Source of the DNA: Gigaspora margarita
Lineage: Eukaryota; Glomeromycota; Glomeromycetes; Diversisporales; Gigasporaceae
Reading direction: 5' to 3'
Assembly: GCA_009809945.1 (NCBI GenBank)
Contig: WTPW01000080.1
Coordinates: 429,356 to 493,355 of the forward strand
DNA length: 64,000 nt
Positions 34,432 to 45,954 of this stretch are shown piece after piece. The translations under genes and the position numbers were made by a program. Position 1 is the first letter of the stretch. Each line of letters starts with the position of its first letter. The notes below the pieces were generated by a model, which saw only the letters and a list, made by a program, of their open reading frames with translations, ran no database searches and had not been told where the DNA came from.

Positions 34432-35080
34432 GAAATAATATATATCGCTAAATCTCTAAATCACAATGCTACTTTAGTACCTATGGTATACCGATATTGC
34501 ATTATTTTATGGAATTATCCATTTTTTAAAAATGATAAAATAATTGAAAATTTTTCTAGTAACGGTTATGCGTATAATGGCTTTGTATTTGCTGAGCCAC
34601 AAAAAAACATAAATACAGCATGACTATAAAGTATAAATTCTTACATTTAATAATAGACGAGGTACTTATTTGTCTATGATCAATTCTATTTTTTGAAATT
34701 AAATAACTTTTCAGCTACTAGCGTTAAAAAATTTCATGCTTTTAAAACAAGACTTTCCAACTGTAATGATATATTTCTTTAAAATAATTAAGAGTATTAA
34801 GGACTCAAATTACAGAAATGTTGATTTTACGGTATTTTTTTCAATCAAGTTAATTGTAGCAGAAAAAAATATTTACGTTGTAAAAAACCAACATAAACAA
34901 TATTTATAAATAATGATGTGTACAGACTTAGCCAGAAAAGCCAACTGAAAACGTGTAAATAAGAGAACTCATTCCAATTCTTACTTTTTTTTTTATTCCT
35001 TTTAACAGTTAATTTATTGATGATTGATAATTAACGTTAACAGTTGAAGAATCGTAAATTGTAAATGACTTACAGAAGAT
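33721..35080. other. Spacer upstream of the ion-transport pseudogene
   Basis: It contains a pure T-run of nearly 40 bp (about 34,391-34,428). The 64-codon frame just after it (34,429-34,623) has no recognised motif. The final 100 bp before 35,081 would hold the pseudogene's promoter, but no clear TATA or other element was singled out. Confidence 0.4.
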
Positions 35081-38000
35081 ATGGATCCTCATATTGTGAT
35101 ACCAATTCCAACTGATAGAAAAGAGTATTTAATACAAGAATCAGAGCTATTTACAAAATATGCGGGTGTTAGTCAGGATGAATCATTTATAACTATTCTT
35201 GATAACGTGGATCTCTGATTAATTAATATAACTTTTATACACTATGAATTTAAATTGAGTTAAATATAAATAATTTTTTAAATTTTGCTTTTAGCATGCA
35301 ATGACAAAAATTTCAATTTACTAATGTATAAAGTCATAACTAATGAAAATACAAAAACAAAAGAAATTTCCGAAGAACATTATCGACCAATAATTATCAC
35401 TGATAAAGAACAACAAGAAAAATTAATGAGATCGAGTCAATTTACGAGTTGGTCTATTGCTGTATCACATGAGCATCAAGAAAAATTTAGATTGGTCGCT
35501 ATATCTTGTATAAGCAATGATGATATGCAATATTTTCCTAGTTCAACGTCAAAAGGTCGGTATGTTTTTACCAAAATTTGGAAGGTTGATAACGACTTTA
35601 ATGTTGAGAAATGTGAAATAGAAATAGAATATGGTGGAATAATCTAATTTCTTCCTAAAGCTGGTGGCGATAAATTTAATGAATTCACGTTTATTCTATT
35701 AAAAAAATCAGGAATATATAAGCATCGTTTATTGTATTTATCAGATTTCAAGCAATTTCAACAAGACACTTTAATTTTAGATTATCCGGAAAGAATAAAA
35801 CATGCTTTAAGGTATAATTGCAATGAATGCATTAGTAAAGATTTGATTGTACCACCAAGTGATACAATACGCAGATATTTTTTAAGATGTTTAAGTGGCC
35901 CTTACTTATTAGTAGATACGTCTGGGAGAGATCCTAATAACCATATAGAACTTTACAATTTAAAAACTAATCAATTAATGAATGTTTTTAAAAGGTATAA
36001 ATTTGTAACATCAATCTCGGATTATGAGTCAATCTTGGATCTTGAGCAACCTGGTGCATTTGCGGTATCTAGTGATGAAAAGCTATTGGCATACGTAGCC
36101 GGAAATGATCTTAAAATATATTTAATAGAGAATGGTTTAGATTATCATCTTTATCATGTAAAGATAGTGGCATGCATAGTGTTGATTTTATGAAATTCGT
36201 TTTTAATGATGAAAAATTATTAATATTCAAAAATGACAAAACAATGGCAGTCTGGGATATTTTTAATTCTGTTAGAGAATTTATCGAATTTATACCTTTT
36301 GATAAAGATATAACAGGATATGTTGTTAGACAAATAACAAGAATAATTATTGATCCTATATCAGAAAATGAATCTTTTATAATCCTTTGTATAGAACCAT
36401 ATTATATTGATTATCAAATAATTTGGAATAAATTGGATTTAAGTGAGCATTTGGAAAGATCAGGTCTTGATCAAAATTGGATAAAATTAGATCCTTCTGA
36501 ACATATCATTACTGATTTAGCTCCTTATGCTTATGGCATTGATGAAAATAATAAATTTGATAAAGTTCAATTAACAGACCTGGATGAAAAAACAATTAAA
36601 TATTATCTAGGGATAGAGCCATGGACTCTTCATCCAGCAGAAAAAATACTTGACAATTATGTTAAACAACGATTTCAATTTCCAAGATATGTTATCTATC
36701 TTGATAAAGAAAAACAAATAAGACTTCTTATAGGATATAGTACTATACAAGTTTGGCATGAAAAAAGACTTGAATTCATTTATGTTGTTAATAATGACCC
36801 AGAAACACCTGAAGAACATTTCGAAGTTGTTGAAATTAGATATGGTAAAAATAAATTTGACCTTGTAATTGAATTTGAAGAAGGAAAAGAAATTAAGAAA
36901 AAAAAAGAAATTCGGATAAAAATAGAGCATGAAGATGACATTATCCAAATAGTAAGGAATACAATTAAGACACTTGTATATTTAAATAATCAAAGTAAAT
37001 CCATTAATCTTGTTTTTGGTGGCAAGCGCATAAAATTTAACAAAACAGTACGACAAACAAAAAACATTATTACAAGATTTACTACCTTATATCCAAATTC
37101 TTGGAGATTAATAGATTTTCGTTATAAGTTAATGTTAGAATTTATTAAACTAAAAGATTATCCACTTATCATTCATCTTTTGTTTAATGAAAAAAATGCG
37201 TGGAGTGATAATCCCGAAAAATGCATTTTACATATCCTTTCTGTGGTCACAAAAGATAAAGAAAATGACAACAGAACCAATTAAAAAATATAGAAAATAT
37301 TATTTCAAAATATTCTAAAAATCATAAAAATAATGAAAAAGAGCGTCCTCTCCATTCATGGCTAGTTCCATTAAAAGGGATGTTACCTGATGAAGGTTAG
37401 TTATTCAAAATTGAAATATTGTAGTTACATATTATGAATATGTTAACATATATATATTGCTATATGCTCAGAAATGTATACCGACTTGACAATGCTTACA
37501 TTTTTTCTGGAATATTATTCAAACAATGCAATGGATAATATTGGTTGGATGAATGTCGTGTCCGAAATAATACCAGTGTTATATAAAAGAAATTATGGTT
37601 TGTTATTAACATTTGCCAAATCTCAATTTATCAAATAGTTGACTCAATTTGATCAATATAATTCAGGGTGGTACATTCAACAGTTATTTTTCAAGCCTTG
37701 TTTTGGTAGAAAAAGTCTTGATTTATCGGGTTTGAAGTTTTATGAAATTAAAAATCATCCCAACTCTTTAAAAGTTTTTATACCTATTGCACAACTTGTT
37801 CCTTGTGATAACGATTTAAATCTTAAAGAGTTCAGGTAGCATTTTATTTCTAATTTAAAATTTTTAAAAAATTGCGAGTATTAATAGAATCATTTTTGAA
37901 TTTATAGCGATTTTGAAAATCATTATATTAGAATGGTACCTTTGATTGATTTTGCGACAAATAATGAAGCTTTGAACACAACAAAAGAGAATAAATTTAT

Positions 38001-38211
38001 GCAGACTATTACAAGACTTTTTTTACCTAGAAAATATTCCTCTGTTAGAATTGAAGAACATAGTCATTTTGTTCAACTTTTAAGATTGATAGAGGATGGT
38101 GATGCATTTTATGATAACCCTTCGATGGAAGCTATAATGAATTGGATATGGCTTTGTTCAAAAATTATTGGGATTCGACTCGATTTGACTTTTGGAATTT
38201 TTGGGCTTTAA

Positions 38212-38499
38212 TTATTATTAATATAATTTTTGGATTTTTATTTTTGTAATCTTACTAGAAAATATTATTATTTCATTTATGGGATCATTTATGGGGTATG
38301 TGTAACTCTTATTATACCCTGGTCACTATATCAAGATCGCAGGGCATAAATCAGTTATACCCTGGGCACTATGTGTATAAGCGGAAATTCCATCTCCGCT
38401 TATACCCAACTGCCCAGGATATAACTATTACATATTATTTTTGCTGATATTATCAAATTGTCTTTTATAATTATTAACTATTAATTACTTATTTATTAT
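38212..38499. other. Segment replacing the expected channel pore region
   Basis: In complete relatives this position would encode six membrane helices, normally several hundred codons. Here there are fewer than 300 bp, largely taken up by a short repeat. Deletion of the pore exons, possibly with later MITE insertion, explains the gap. Confidence 0.5.
38300..38430 (+). repeat. Dispersed repeat (38.3/47.4 kb family), plus copy
   Basis: The blocks ATTATAC..TGGTCACT, TATCAAGA.CGCAGGG, TCAGTTATAC, TGGGCACTATG and TATAAGCG occur here and, reverse-complemented, at 47,374-47,466. The right part is a hairpin: TATAAGCGGA / TCCGCTTATA. It is probably a small palindromic MITE. Confidence 0.65.
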
Positions 38500-38976
38500 A
38501 AATTCAAAAGTATTGAATTTTCTAATGCAGAAAAGGAAAGTAGACGCAGCATTTCTCAAATTCAAAAGAGATTTATTTATGAATATGCAAATATTGAAGG
38601 GTCCTCACTTACCTCTAAAACAAAAATCTTTGATTATAAGTTTAAAGATAATTTAAATATAAGGTATATATGCTTTTTGGATGAACCATCACTTACACAA
38701 ACATGGAATGAAAAATCAAAAAGAACTAAGTTTAAAATGGTTATATAAGTATGGTTTTCGTTCTAGATATGAAAAATTCAAGGTTGATGGCAATATTGAT
38801 GAAATTGATTTTATTTGGACTCGAGAAGAACACATGTAAATAGACTAAGTTGCTTAAAAATAAGACAAAGTCAACAATTTTTAATGTTTAACTAGTCTAA
38901 AATTAAATTTAGCCTTTTTTTATATAAAAAGTAGATTTGTTACATTTTATATTAATTATTGCATAATTTTTTTTTA

Positions 38977-39232
38977 GAATTAATTTATTTGTAGCCAATG
39001 GCTATATGTAGCCATATTATTAAACTAATTTTTAGATAGGTACTACAGATAGCTATATTATTAAAATAATTTATTAGAATTAGAATTAGAGTTATAATTA
39101 GGTTTAGAGTTTAGGTTAAAGTTAGGATTAGAGTTAAAGTTATATTAAAATTGCGAGAGGAGCATTTTTGCTTAGTAACATTATAGTTCAATATGACTAC
39201 ATGTAGTCGCAGCTACATATAAATTAATTCAT
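38977..39232. mobile_element. 250-bp TIR element with telomere-like core
   Basis: The ends GAATTAATTTAT..GTAGC and the complement of GCTACATATAAATTAATTC are inverted, with inner GGCTATATGTAGCC / GACTACATGTAGTC pairs. The core is a degenerate (TTAGRR)n tract such as TTAGAATTAGAATTAGAG and TTTAGGTTAAAGTTAGGA. It is non-coding. Confidence 0.6.
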
Positions 39233-39345
39233 TTTTTTATATTTATATTTTTTTTTATAGTTTTTATTGTATCTAGAGCATGTGTGGGAGATAGTGTAAT
39301 GAATTATTTTTAGTTTAGTCTTTATTTTGTAAATATTTTTAAATC

Positions 39346-40033
39346 ATGTATACAAATAAGGAGGCTTGGTGGCATAGATGCATGGATACAGCAAAAACGA
39401 GGTAATAACAGCAAATGCGTGGTACCCACTGCAAAAACGTTGTAACTATTGCGAATTCGTTGCAATTACAGCGAGTTCTCTAAAAATTCTGCGAATATAT
39501 TGTAATAATTTAAAATGTAGACTTTCAAATTTAATAAAGTCAAAAAAAGTTCCACGCCCCACTTTAAAATAATAACAATAAATACTTATCTTTTGAATTT
39601 GACTTTAATCTTAATAACCCTTACGAGACTCAATTTGACAGACTGAATTGACTTGTAACTTCGTATTGGCTTATTATAACTCGACTTTTGTGTCACCAAT
39701 TTCATTATTCCTTTTAAAATCGTTCACGTGGTTTTGACCCGGTTTGAACTTTGTATAAACCTCCCGTGTCGTGATTATCCCGCTTTCACCTGATCATCAA
39801 CTTGGATCACAGATACTTTTAAATATACTATTACCAATATCACACATCATCAATATTACCCCATCATCCCTTAGCATCTTTATATCACAGTATCGTTTTG
39901 CTTCATTAACCCTTTACAATTATAAAACTCTCCCTTAATTATTGCTTTATTCCCTTTATCCCGTAATCAGTTGGAGCTTTAAATTGGCACTATTGTCTAT
40001 ATTGTAATAACGCTTTCCCAATCAACTGTTACA
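39346..40033 (+). mobile_element. Fossil LTR-like dispersed repeat, copy 2
   Basis: This is a shorter relative of the segment at 2,124-3,198, sharing its start (AGG.GGCTTGGTGGC), the region of repeated short GCAAAAACG-type words, GACTGAATTGACTTG, and the AATTGGCACTATTGTCTATATTG-to-TTACA end. It is old and shortened. The class (solo LTR or other) is uncertain for the same reasons as for copy 1. Confidence 0.45.
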
Positions 40034-40071
40034 ATAGTAATGCACTTATTAGTCAATAAAAATTTAAGTAA

Positions 40072-40215
40072 AATATAGTCGACTCTTTTTATACCAAACC
40101 TGTTATACTGAACTCGGGGTTGTAGTAAACTAGATTTGACAAAATAGATTTTTTATAATGATTTAAGCTGTTATATCGAACTAAAATATTAAATTTCTTT
40201 ATATTGCACCCGAAC
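40072..40215. mobile_element. Partial Tc1-type MITE end
   Basis: TATAGTCGACTCTTTTTATACC followed by AAACC matches the terminus of the foldback MITE at 46,587 (TACAGTCAACTCTTTCTATACC). The inner part shares CTATATTGCACCCGAACTC-like words in inverted form. The partner end is not clear, so the copy is partial. Confidence 0.45.
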
Positions 40216-40619
40216 TCTTTTTTATTAGCTGAAAACTATGCATACATATTTTATATAACCATTATGTGGTTTATATATTAAAATTACATGATCAATTTAT
40301 TAATTTATTAGGCTTAGTATCTAATTCTAATACTATATATTAAAAGCGTATCGTGTGCCAGGCACCCTTAAAAGTTACATTTTTGATGCATGTTACGTTT
40401 TAATCAAGTTATATCCTGTAAAAGCTATGATATTCATTTTATAGGCATTTAAAAATTTTAAATTAGGGTGGCTTAAACTACCTTTTGACATATAATCCTG
40501 TTTATTGCGTGATTTGAGTATCAATATTGTCTGCCTGGCTTTTAATTATTTGTTCACGTATATGTAAATATCGTGATATTATAATTAATTCGTTACGTTT
40601 ATCAGATTAAAATTTTTTT

Positions 40620-41150
40620 TTTTTTTGCCAGTACGATCACATTAAATGTGGAGGGATGGTTCCGTTCAACTTTTTGAAGTTATTATAGTTATCGTTATCT
40701 CTTTTTTTCATGGTGAGAAGCTATGTAATTTTATGCGGTTTAATAATCTATGTTTTAGTATTAGATGCGCTTTAGTGTATTTTGTGGTTATCGCATGTAC
40801 TGTATAAATTTTTTTTTAATTTTTTGACATTACCAGGATGATCATGTTTCGTGTCATGGAAGGTGGTAAGGATGGTTTCCCTTTATTGATATCACTGCTT
40901 ATTCTGATTTTTTAAAAATCCTATTTTAATTGGAGTAATGATTTTCGTTTGTTCATTTTTGGAAAGAATAGTTGTCATTTAAAGTAAGGACGTTTTCAAA
41001 TATTGATCTTTATGCAGTATTTTTGTAATTTGTGACTGTTGTGACATTTTCGAACATTCATTGTTAACTCTGTAATTTCATTATTTTTTTTTACATGTCA
41101 CACGTGATCATACTGATCTTGCACGGCATCAAATGTTGCACAGCTATTGT
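40620..41150. repeat. Degenerate about 220-250-bp repeats before the satellite
   Basis: Blocks around ACGATCACATTAAATGTGGA.GGATGGTT near 40,630, GATGATCATGTTTCGTG..ATGG near 40,838 and GTGATCATACTGATCTTGC near 41,107 look like three spaced, decayed copies of one sequence. The assignment is tentative. Confidence 0.35.
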
Positions 41151-41179
41151 GTTTATAATAAATGTTTAACTACATATTG

Positions 41180-44100
41180 TGGTTATCGGAATAGCAAGTA
41201 AGTCCTGGAACAAAATTTTCACAGTAACATGATAGAAATTACAATAATTCCAACTTACCTTAACGAATAAGTTTTGTAACATAATATTTTACTACACACT
41301 GTGTTCATTGGAAAAGCAAGTACTGGAGTAAGCTCTGCAACAGAATTTCTTACAGTAACTCACAATAGAAATCATATTAATTCTGATGCAAAAAATAGTC
41401 ACAACCAAATGCTATAGTCACCAGAATAGCAAGTTCTGCAACAGAATTTTTATGGTACCTCATGATAGAAACATGATAATTCCAATACAAACTAATTCAC
41501 ATACTGTGTTATTAGAATAGCAAGTAAGTTTTGTAACAATTTTAAGTAACTCTTGATAGAAATTACAATAACTCAATTACAAACTAACTCAATTCTAACT
41601 ACATAGAAATCATGATAATTCCAATACAACTAACTTAACCATAATTATACTATAGTTACTAGAATAGCAAGCTCTGCAACAGAATTTTTACAGTAAGTCA
41701 AGGTAGAAATCACAATAATTCCTATGCAAACCAATTCGATCTTAACTACATATTGTAATCACCAAAATATCAAGATGTTAATTTCAATGCAAATTAACTT
41801 AATCTTAATTGTAATATACCACTCAAGCTTAATTATATACTATGTATTACCAAAAATTTTTACAATGACTCATAATAGAAGTTATTATAAAGTTAATGCA
41901 AACTAACTCAATTTTAACCAAATATTGTAGTCACTGGTTAGAAAGTTCTATACCAGAATTTATAGTAATATAGTAATCAAGATAATTCCAATGCAAACTA
42001 ACTCAAACTTAACCACAAACTATAGTCACTGGAGTAGTAAGGTTTGTAATAAATTTTTTTATAGTTACTTATAATAGAAATTATAAAAATTCCAATGCAA
42101 ACTAACTCAACCTTAACTATAGAAGCATGATAATTCTATTGCAAACTAACTTAATCACATACTGCAGTTACTAGAATGGTGACAGAATTTTTTACCCATA
42201 ATAAAAATCATGATAATTCTAATACAAATATCTCAATCTTAACTATACTGTACCACTGGAATAATGAGTAAAGTTCTGTAACAATTTTTATAATGACTCT
42301 CAATAGAATCACAATAATTTTAATATAAACCAACTCAGTTTAAACTACATAGAAAACACAATAATTCCAATGCAAGTTAACTCAAGTCATGCAACAGAAT
42401 TTTTTATTGTAATTTAGTAGAAATTATGATAATTCCAATACAAACTATGTGTTAATGGAATATCAATTTTATAACAATTTTTCAATAACCCATGATAATA
42501 TTATGATAATTTCATTAAAAACTAAACTTAAACTACATACTATGGTTATTGGAATAGCAAGTAAGTTCTATAACAAAACTTTACACCAGTATTACATAAT
42601 AAAATCACAAAAATTCTAATGCAAACTATCTCAACCTTAACCACAACTTGGTTACCAGAATGGAAGATACTGCTAAGTTTTGTAACAGAATTTTTTTACA
42701 GTAACTTACTACAGAAATTACAATAATTCTAATTCAAGCTAATTCAACCTTAACTATAATAATTTAATGCAAATTAAACTGCATACTGTGACCACAAAAA
42801 TACCACAAGAATAATGAGTTCTATAATGGTTTTTTTTACAGTAATTCATAGTAGAAGTAATGACAAGTAACTTGATTTTAACTACATATTCCTAAGATAG
42901 TAAATTCTGTAATATAAGTTTTTTTATAGTAACTTATAATAACAATCATAATAATTCAATATAAATTAACTCAACCTTATCACTATACTGCATTGGTGAG
43001 TAAGTTATATAATGAAATTGTTTACAGTAGCTCTCAGTAAAGTTATAATAATTCAAATACAAACTAACTCAGCTACATATGTATCACTAGAATTGCAAGT
43101 AAGTTTTAAAATAAAATTTTATATGATAACAATATATTTTTGATAATTCTAATGCAAACTAACTCAAATTTAACCACATAATGTTGTTATCAAGTAATTT
43201 CTATAACAATATTTTTGCAGTAACTCATAATAAAATCACAATAATTCCAATGTGAACTAACCTTCTTAGCTGCATACTATGGCCACAGTAAATAAGTCTT
43301 TAACAGAAATTTTTATAGAACTCTCAGCAAAAATTATGATAATTTTAACACAAACTACCTCAATTTTAACTATATAAAAATTACAATAATTCCAATGCAA
43401 ATTAATTCAGCCTTAATTACATACTATGGTTAACAAAACTTTACAATACTTTTAATGAAAAGCAACTCAACCTTAACTGCATACTATGGAATAGTAAGTA
43501 AATTCTGCAATAATTTTTTTAAAAGTAGTTCAACAATTGCAATTAAAGTAGTTCTAATACAAACTAACTCAATCTAAACTAATATAAATCATGATAATTT
43601 AAATACAAACTGACTCAACTTTAACTGCATATTGTAGTTACCATAATAGCGATTCTGTAGATAAATTTTTTAACTTATAGTAGAAATTACAATAATTTTA
43701 ATGCAAACTTATTCAACCTAATCATATATTGTGGTCATGGAATGCCAGTAAGTTTGTAACAAAATTTTATAGTAACTTAATAATAATTTCAATGCAAACT
43801 AACTCAACCACTATATACTGCATTAGTAGAAATTTTTTTTATAGTAGCTCATGATAAAAATTACAATAATTCTATTACAAACCAACTCAACCCTATAACA
43901 CTGGAATAACAAGTAAGTTTTGTAACAAAACATTTTATGATAACTCATGGTAGAAACCATAATCATTCTGATGCAAACTAAACCAACCTTAATCACATAT
44001 TGTAGTCACCAGAATAGCGAGTTCTATAATAAAATTTTTTAAGTAACTCATGATATAAATTATGATAATTTCAATACAAACTTAACCACTATGTGTACTG

Positions 44101-44215
44101 TGTTGTTAGGGTAAATTCTTTTACTGAATTTTTATAATAAATCTTAATATAAATCATAATAATTCCAATTCAAACTAACTCAATCTTTATCAGATACTAC
44201 GTGTATCTCAATTGT
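41180..44215. repeat. 3-kb satellite array, unit about 107 bp
   Basis: About 25-30 diverged tandem monomers fill this interval. A typical monomer reads ATGCAAACTAACTCAACCTT, AACCACATACT.TGGTCAC, CAGAATAGCAAGTAAGTTCT, GTAACAGAATTTTTACAGTA, ACTCATGATAGAAAT and CATGATAATTCCA. Many monomers have internal deletions, so spacing varies. The array shows no open frame and no higher-order repeat that I can see. Its divergence implies age or a lack of homogenisation. Confidence 0.9.
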
Positions 44216-44331
44216 TTGGTAACTCACTAATATATTAAAAATCATTAAATTCACTAATATATTAAAAACCATTAAATTCACTAATATATTAAAAACCATT
44301 AAATTCACTAATATATTAAAAACCATTAAAT
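44216..44331. repeat. 27-bp minisatellite, four copies
   Basis: Nearly identical units of CACTAATATATTAAAAACCA followed by TTAAATT lie at the end of the satellite array, just before the terminal hairpin. Their high identity contrasts with the diverged satellite beside them. Confidence 0.9.
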
Positions 44332-44334
44332 AAG

Positions 44335-44368
44335 ATAGGTGGCGCGTAAGCGCCACCTGTCGTGCTAG
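44335..44368 (+). other. Terminal hairpin with CTAG, Helitron-like 3' end
   Basis: A 9-bp perfect stem (AGGTGGCGC / GCGCCACCT) over a GTAA loop is followed by TGTCGTGCTAG and then T. It shares layout with the hairpin near 33,676-33,706. It is also a plausible intrinsic hairpin of unrelated origin, but the CTAG|T context favours a Helitron end. Confidence 0.55.
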
Positions 44369-44790
44369 TATTATTTATGTTTATGTCTGCATATAAATTT
44401 ATAGCTCAGTGGGCTGTGGTCAGTCTTGCAAAATATTGAAATTCTGAGATTTTTATGAATTATTATTGCTTAATCAGCTACTTTATTGCTATATGTGAAA
44501 AAACATATGGGAATAGGTTCGCTATCCAAACAAGTTCTAGCGTTACATATTCAAACTCAACGCCTATGACAAAATCTCTAGTCTAAGACTAATTATTTGA
44601 ATCTGTAACATCATTTTCCCGTCAAATGCATAAACTACTGACCTCTCGGTTCCCAAATTTCCTAAACCCAAGGTCCCAAACCACACCCTGCCTACTACAT
44701 GAAACCACAAACATAAGAAAGATATGTATCTAACATACGCCCATATAACTAAAAAGAGAATCGGGGCGTCATCCTGCAGCACCCGTTTTA
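44369..44790. other. GC-richer spacer with a minus-strand frame
   Basis: A 72-codon minus-strand frame (44,564-44,782) reads HVVGRVWFGTLGLGNLG and VVYAFDGKMML in part. It resembles a type of short repetitive hypothetical protein seen across Rhizophagus genomes (recalled, not checked). No domain is recognised, so I treat it as part of a dispersed repeat and not as a gene. Confidence 0.35.
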
Positions 44791-44975
44791 GGTCCTTGCA
44801 CTGCCACTGAAGCCGCGGAGCCTAACTGTCTACTAATAAGGTCCTTGCACTACCACTGCAGCCGTGGAGCCTAACTATCCACTAATAAGGTTCTTGCACT
44901 GCCACTGCAGCCGCGGAACCTAACTAATCACTAATAAGGTCCTTGCACTGCCACTGCAGCTGCGGAGTCCAAAGA
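44791..44975. repeat. 49-bp GC-rich minisatellite, nearly four copies
   Basis: Units start at 44,791, 44,840, 44,889 and 44,938 with an exact period of 49 bp. The unit reads GGTCCTTGCACTGCCACTGC, AGCCGCGGAGCC, then TAACTATCCACTAATAA. Each copy carries CTGCAG or CTGAAG and CCGCGG-like words. It is strikingly GC-richer than the neighbouring satellite. Confidence 0.95.
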
Positions 44976-45309
44976 ACTGATTACAAATATCTACCGTAGC
45001 CACGACTGATGCTACTAATACTTACTGCGCACTTAAAATGGAGAGTGTGGGCGGGAGATAGAGCCAGTCTTACCAAGGCGAGCGATAGCAAAACCAAAGA
45101 TAATTACTCTATTCCGAACAAAAAACTCTTATAAACTTCATCCTTAACTCCGCTTGCCCACAGCTCTACTTTAATATAATGTATCCTATTTACCAATATT
45201 CATGGACCCTAAATTTGCTAAAATCATGTCTAAACAAGAAAGCACTAAACTAACCATAAAAGAAAAAAAACCAAAATGATCTGCAATAAAGTCAGCTGAT
45301 CTCGCAAGT
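44976..45309. other. Spacer between minisatellite and repeat DR
   Basis: It is moderately GC-richer than average and contains AATGGAGAGTGTGGGCGGGAG near 45,038. No frame, RNA gene or inverted repeat is recognised. Confidence 0.35.
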
Positions 45310-45900
45310 ATGACCGCTCTGTCACTTCGTTGACGAGCTTAACAGTTTTTGTAGAAAAGCTGGCACATTTAAAAAAAACATTACGTAAATATTATTGCTT
45401 AAAATTGTCTTTTCTATACCAGATACGTAGTGGAACGAATTGTACGGTTCAAATGAATTTTGTGTTCGTTATTGTGCTTGGTATGGATACCTTAAGCTCT
45501 TGTATTCTGAGGTTGGTAAGCCACATTGGCAGTGGAGACTTTGAAATCGGATCGAACATTAGTTAAGAACTATTGGAGTTGGTTACTAACCAACGTTAAG
45601 TCACTCAATAAAGTTAAGAGCTGACGAAGAAAGTTTTAACCACCAGGAAAAGTTTAAACCAACAAGGTAACGAAAAGTTATATAAGGAACCCTTCTTGGC
45701 GCGTTTTGAAGGGAAGTCGAATAACTTTTAATTTCCCTAAATAGTATCTCTTGTAAATAACAATCCAATTATAATAAAAAAAAAATATGATCAAGATCAT
45801 TTCCTTATTTAACATAGCATTATTCAATGATGTGAAAATATTTTAGCATGTAACATTTACCTCTTTTGATCCGGAGACAGCACTTTTGCCATTTTATAAC
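45310..45900 (+). repeat. Dispersed repeat DR, copy B (uninterrupted)
   Basis: This matches 14,421-14,708 and 15,880-16,075 in order and orientation and runs through the point where copy A is split. A 78-codon frame at 45,330-45,566 is part of the repeat. Its residues (for example FVFVIVLGMDTLSSCILRL) are not recognised. A lone LTR or a UTR-like part of a larger element are possible, but diagnostic ends were not found. Confidence 0.6.
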
Positions 45901-45954
45901 AGCTTAATTTCTCTATGTAAAAGTATACTGATTACTGTGAATCATTGATCATTC

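Larger units (their letters stand above)
35081..38839 (+). pseudogene. Beta-propeller plus ion-transport protein, pore region lost
   Basis: I recognise this from memory as the large Rhizophagus-type family annotated as ion transport domain proteins. These have an N-terminal WD-like propeller, a linker, a TRP-like six-helix channel and a cytosolic tail. The start at 35,081 gives MDPHIVIPIPTDRKEYLIQE, then FTKYAGVSQDESF. Propeller-like sequence runs from 35,297 to about 37,280, with AFAVSSDEKLLAYVAGNDLK near 36,060 and WDIF near 36,255. Linker sequence FFKPCFG lies near 37,690. GT-AG introns are supported at 37,396-37,471 (phase 1) and 37,836-37,907 (phase 2). One at about 35,207-35,294 has uncertain phase. 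The frame ends at 38,211, just before the expected membrane helices. The tail resumes at about 38,500 (KFKSIEFSNAEKESRRSI) and ends at 38,839. In-frame stops lie at 35,645 and 37,636, and frame changes near 36,150, 37,260 and 38,730. No channel can be made. Confidence 0.75.
40320..44368 (+). mobile_element. Candidate Helitron/Helentron-like element carrying a satellite
   Basis: The proposed 5' end is TCTAATTCTAATACTATATA at 40,320, preceded by A, with a GTGCCAGGCAC mini-hairpin 35 bp inside. The proposed 3' end is an AGGTGGCGC / GCGCCACCT hairpin (44,335-44,357) followed by TGTCGTG and CTAG (44,365-44,368), then T. A subterminal hairpin, a CTRR end and insertion between A and T with no duplication are Helitron hallmarks. 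Non-autonomous helentrons often carry internal tandem repeats, as this one does. A Rep/helicase gene is absent, so it would be non-autonomous. The 3' end is better supported than the 5' end. Confidence 0.45.

Noticed and set aside
34429-34623. 64-codon plus-strand frame after the T-run
   Set aside because: There is no motif, no support from neighbours, and its length is unremarkable for this DNA.
36607-36948. 113-codon minus-strand frame
   Set aside because: It is antisense to the propeller-coding part of the ion-transport pseudogene and rich in Phe, as expected of a shadow frame.
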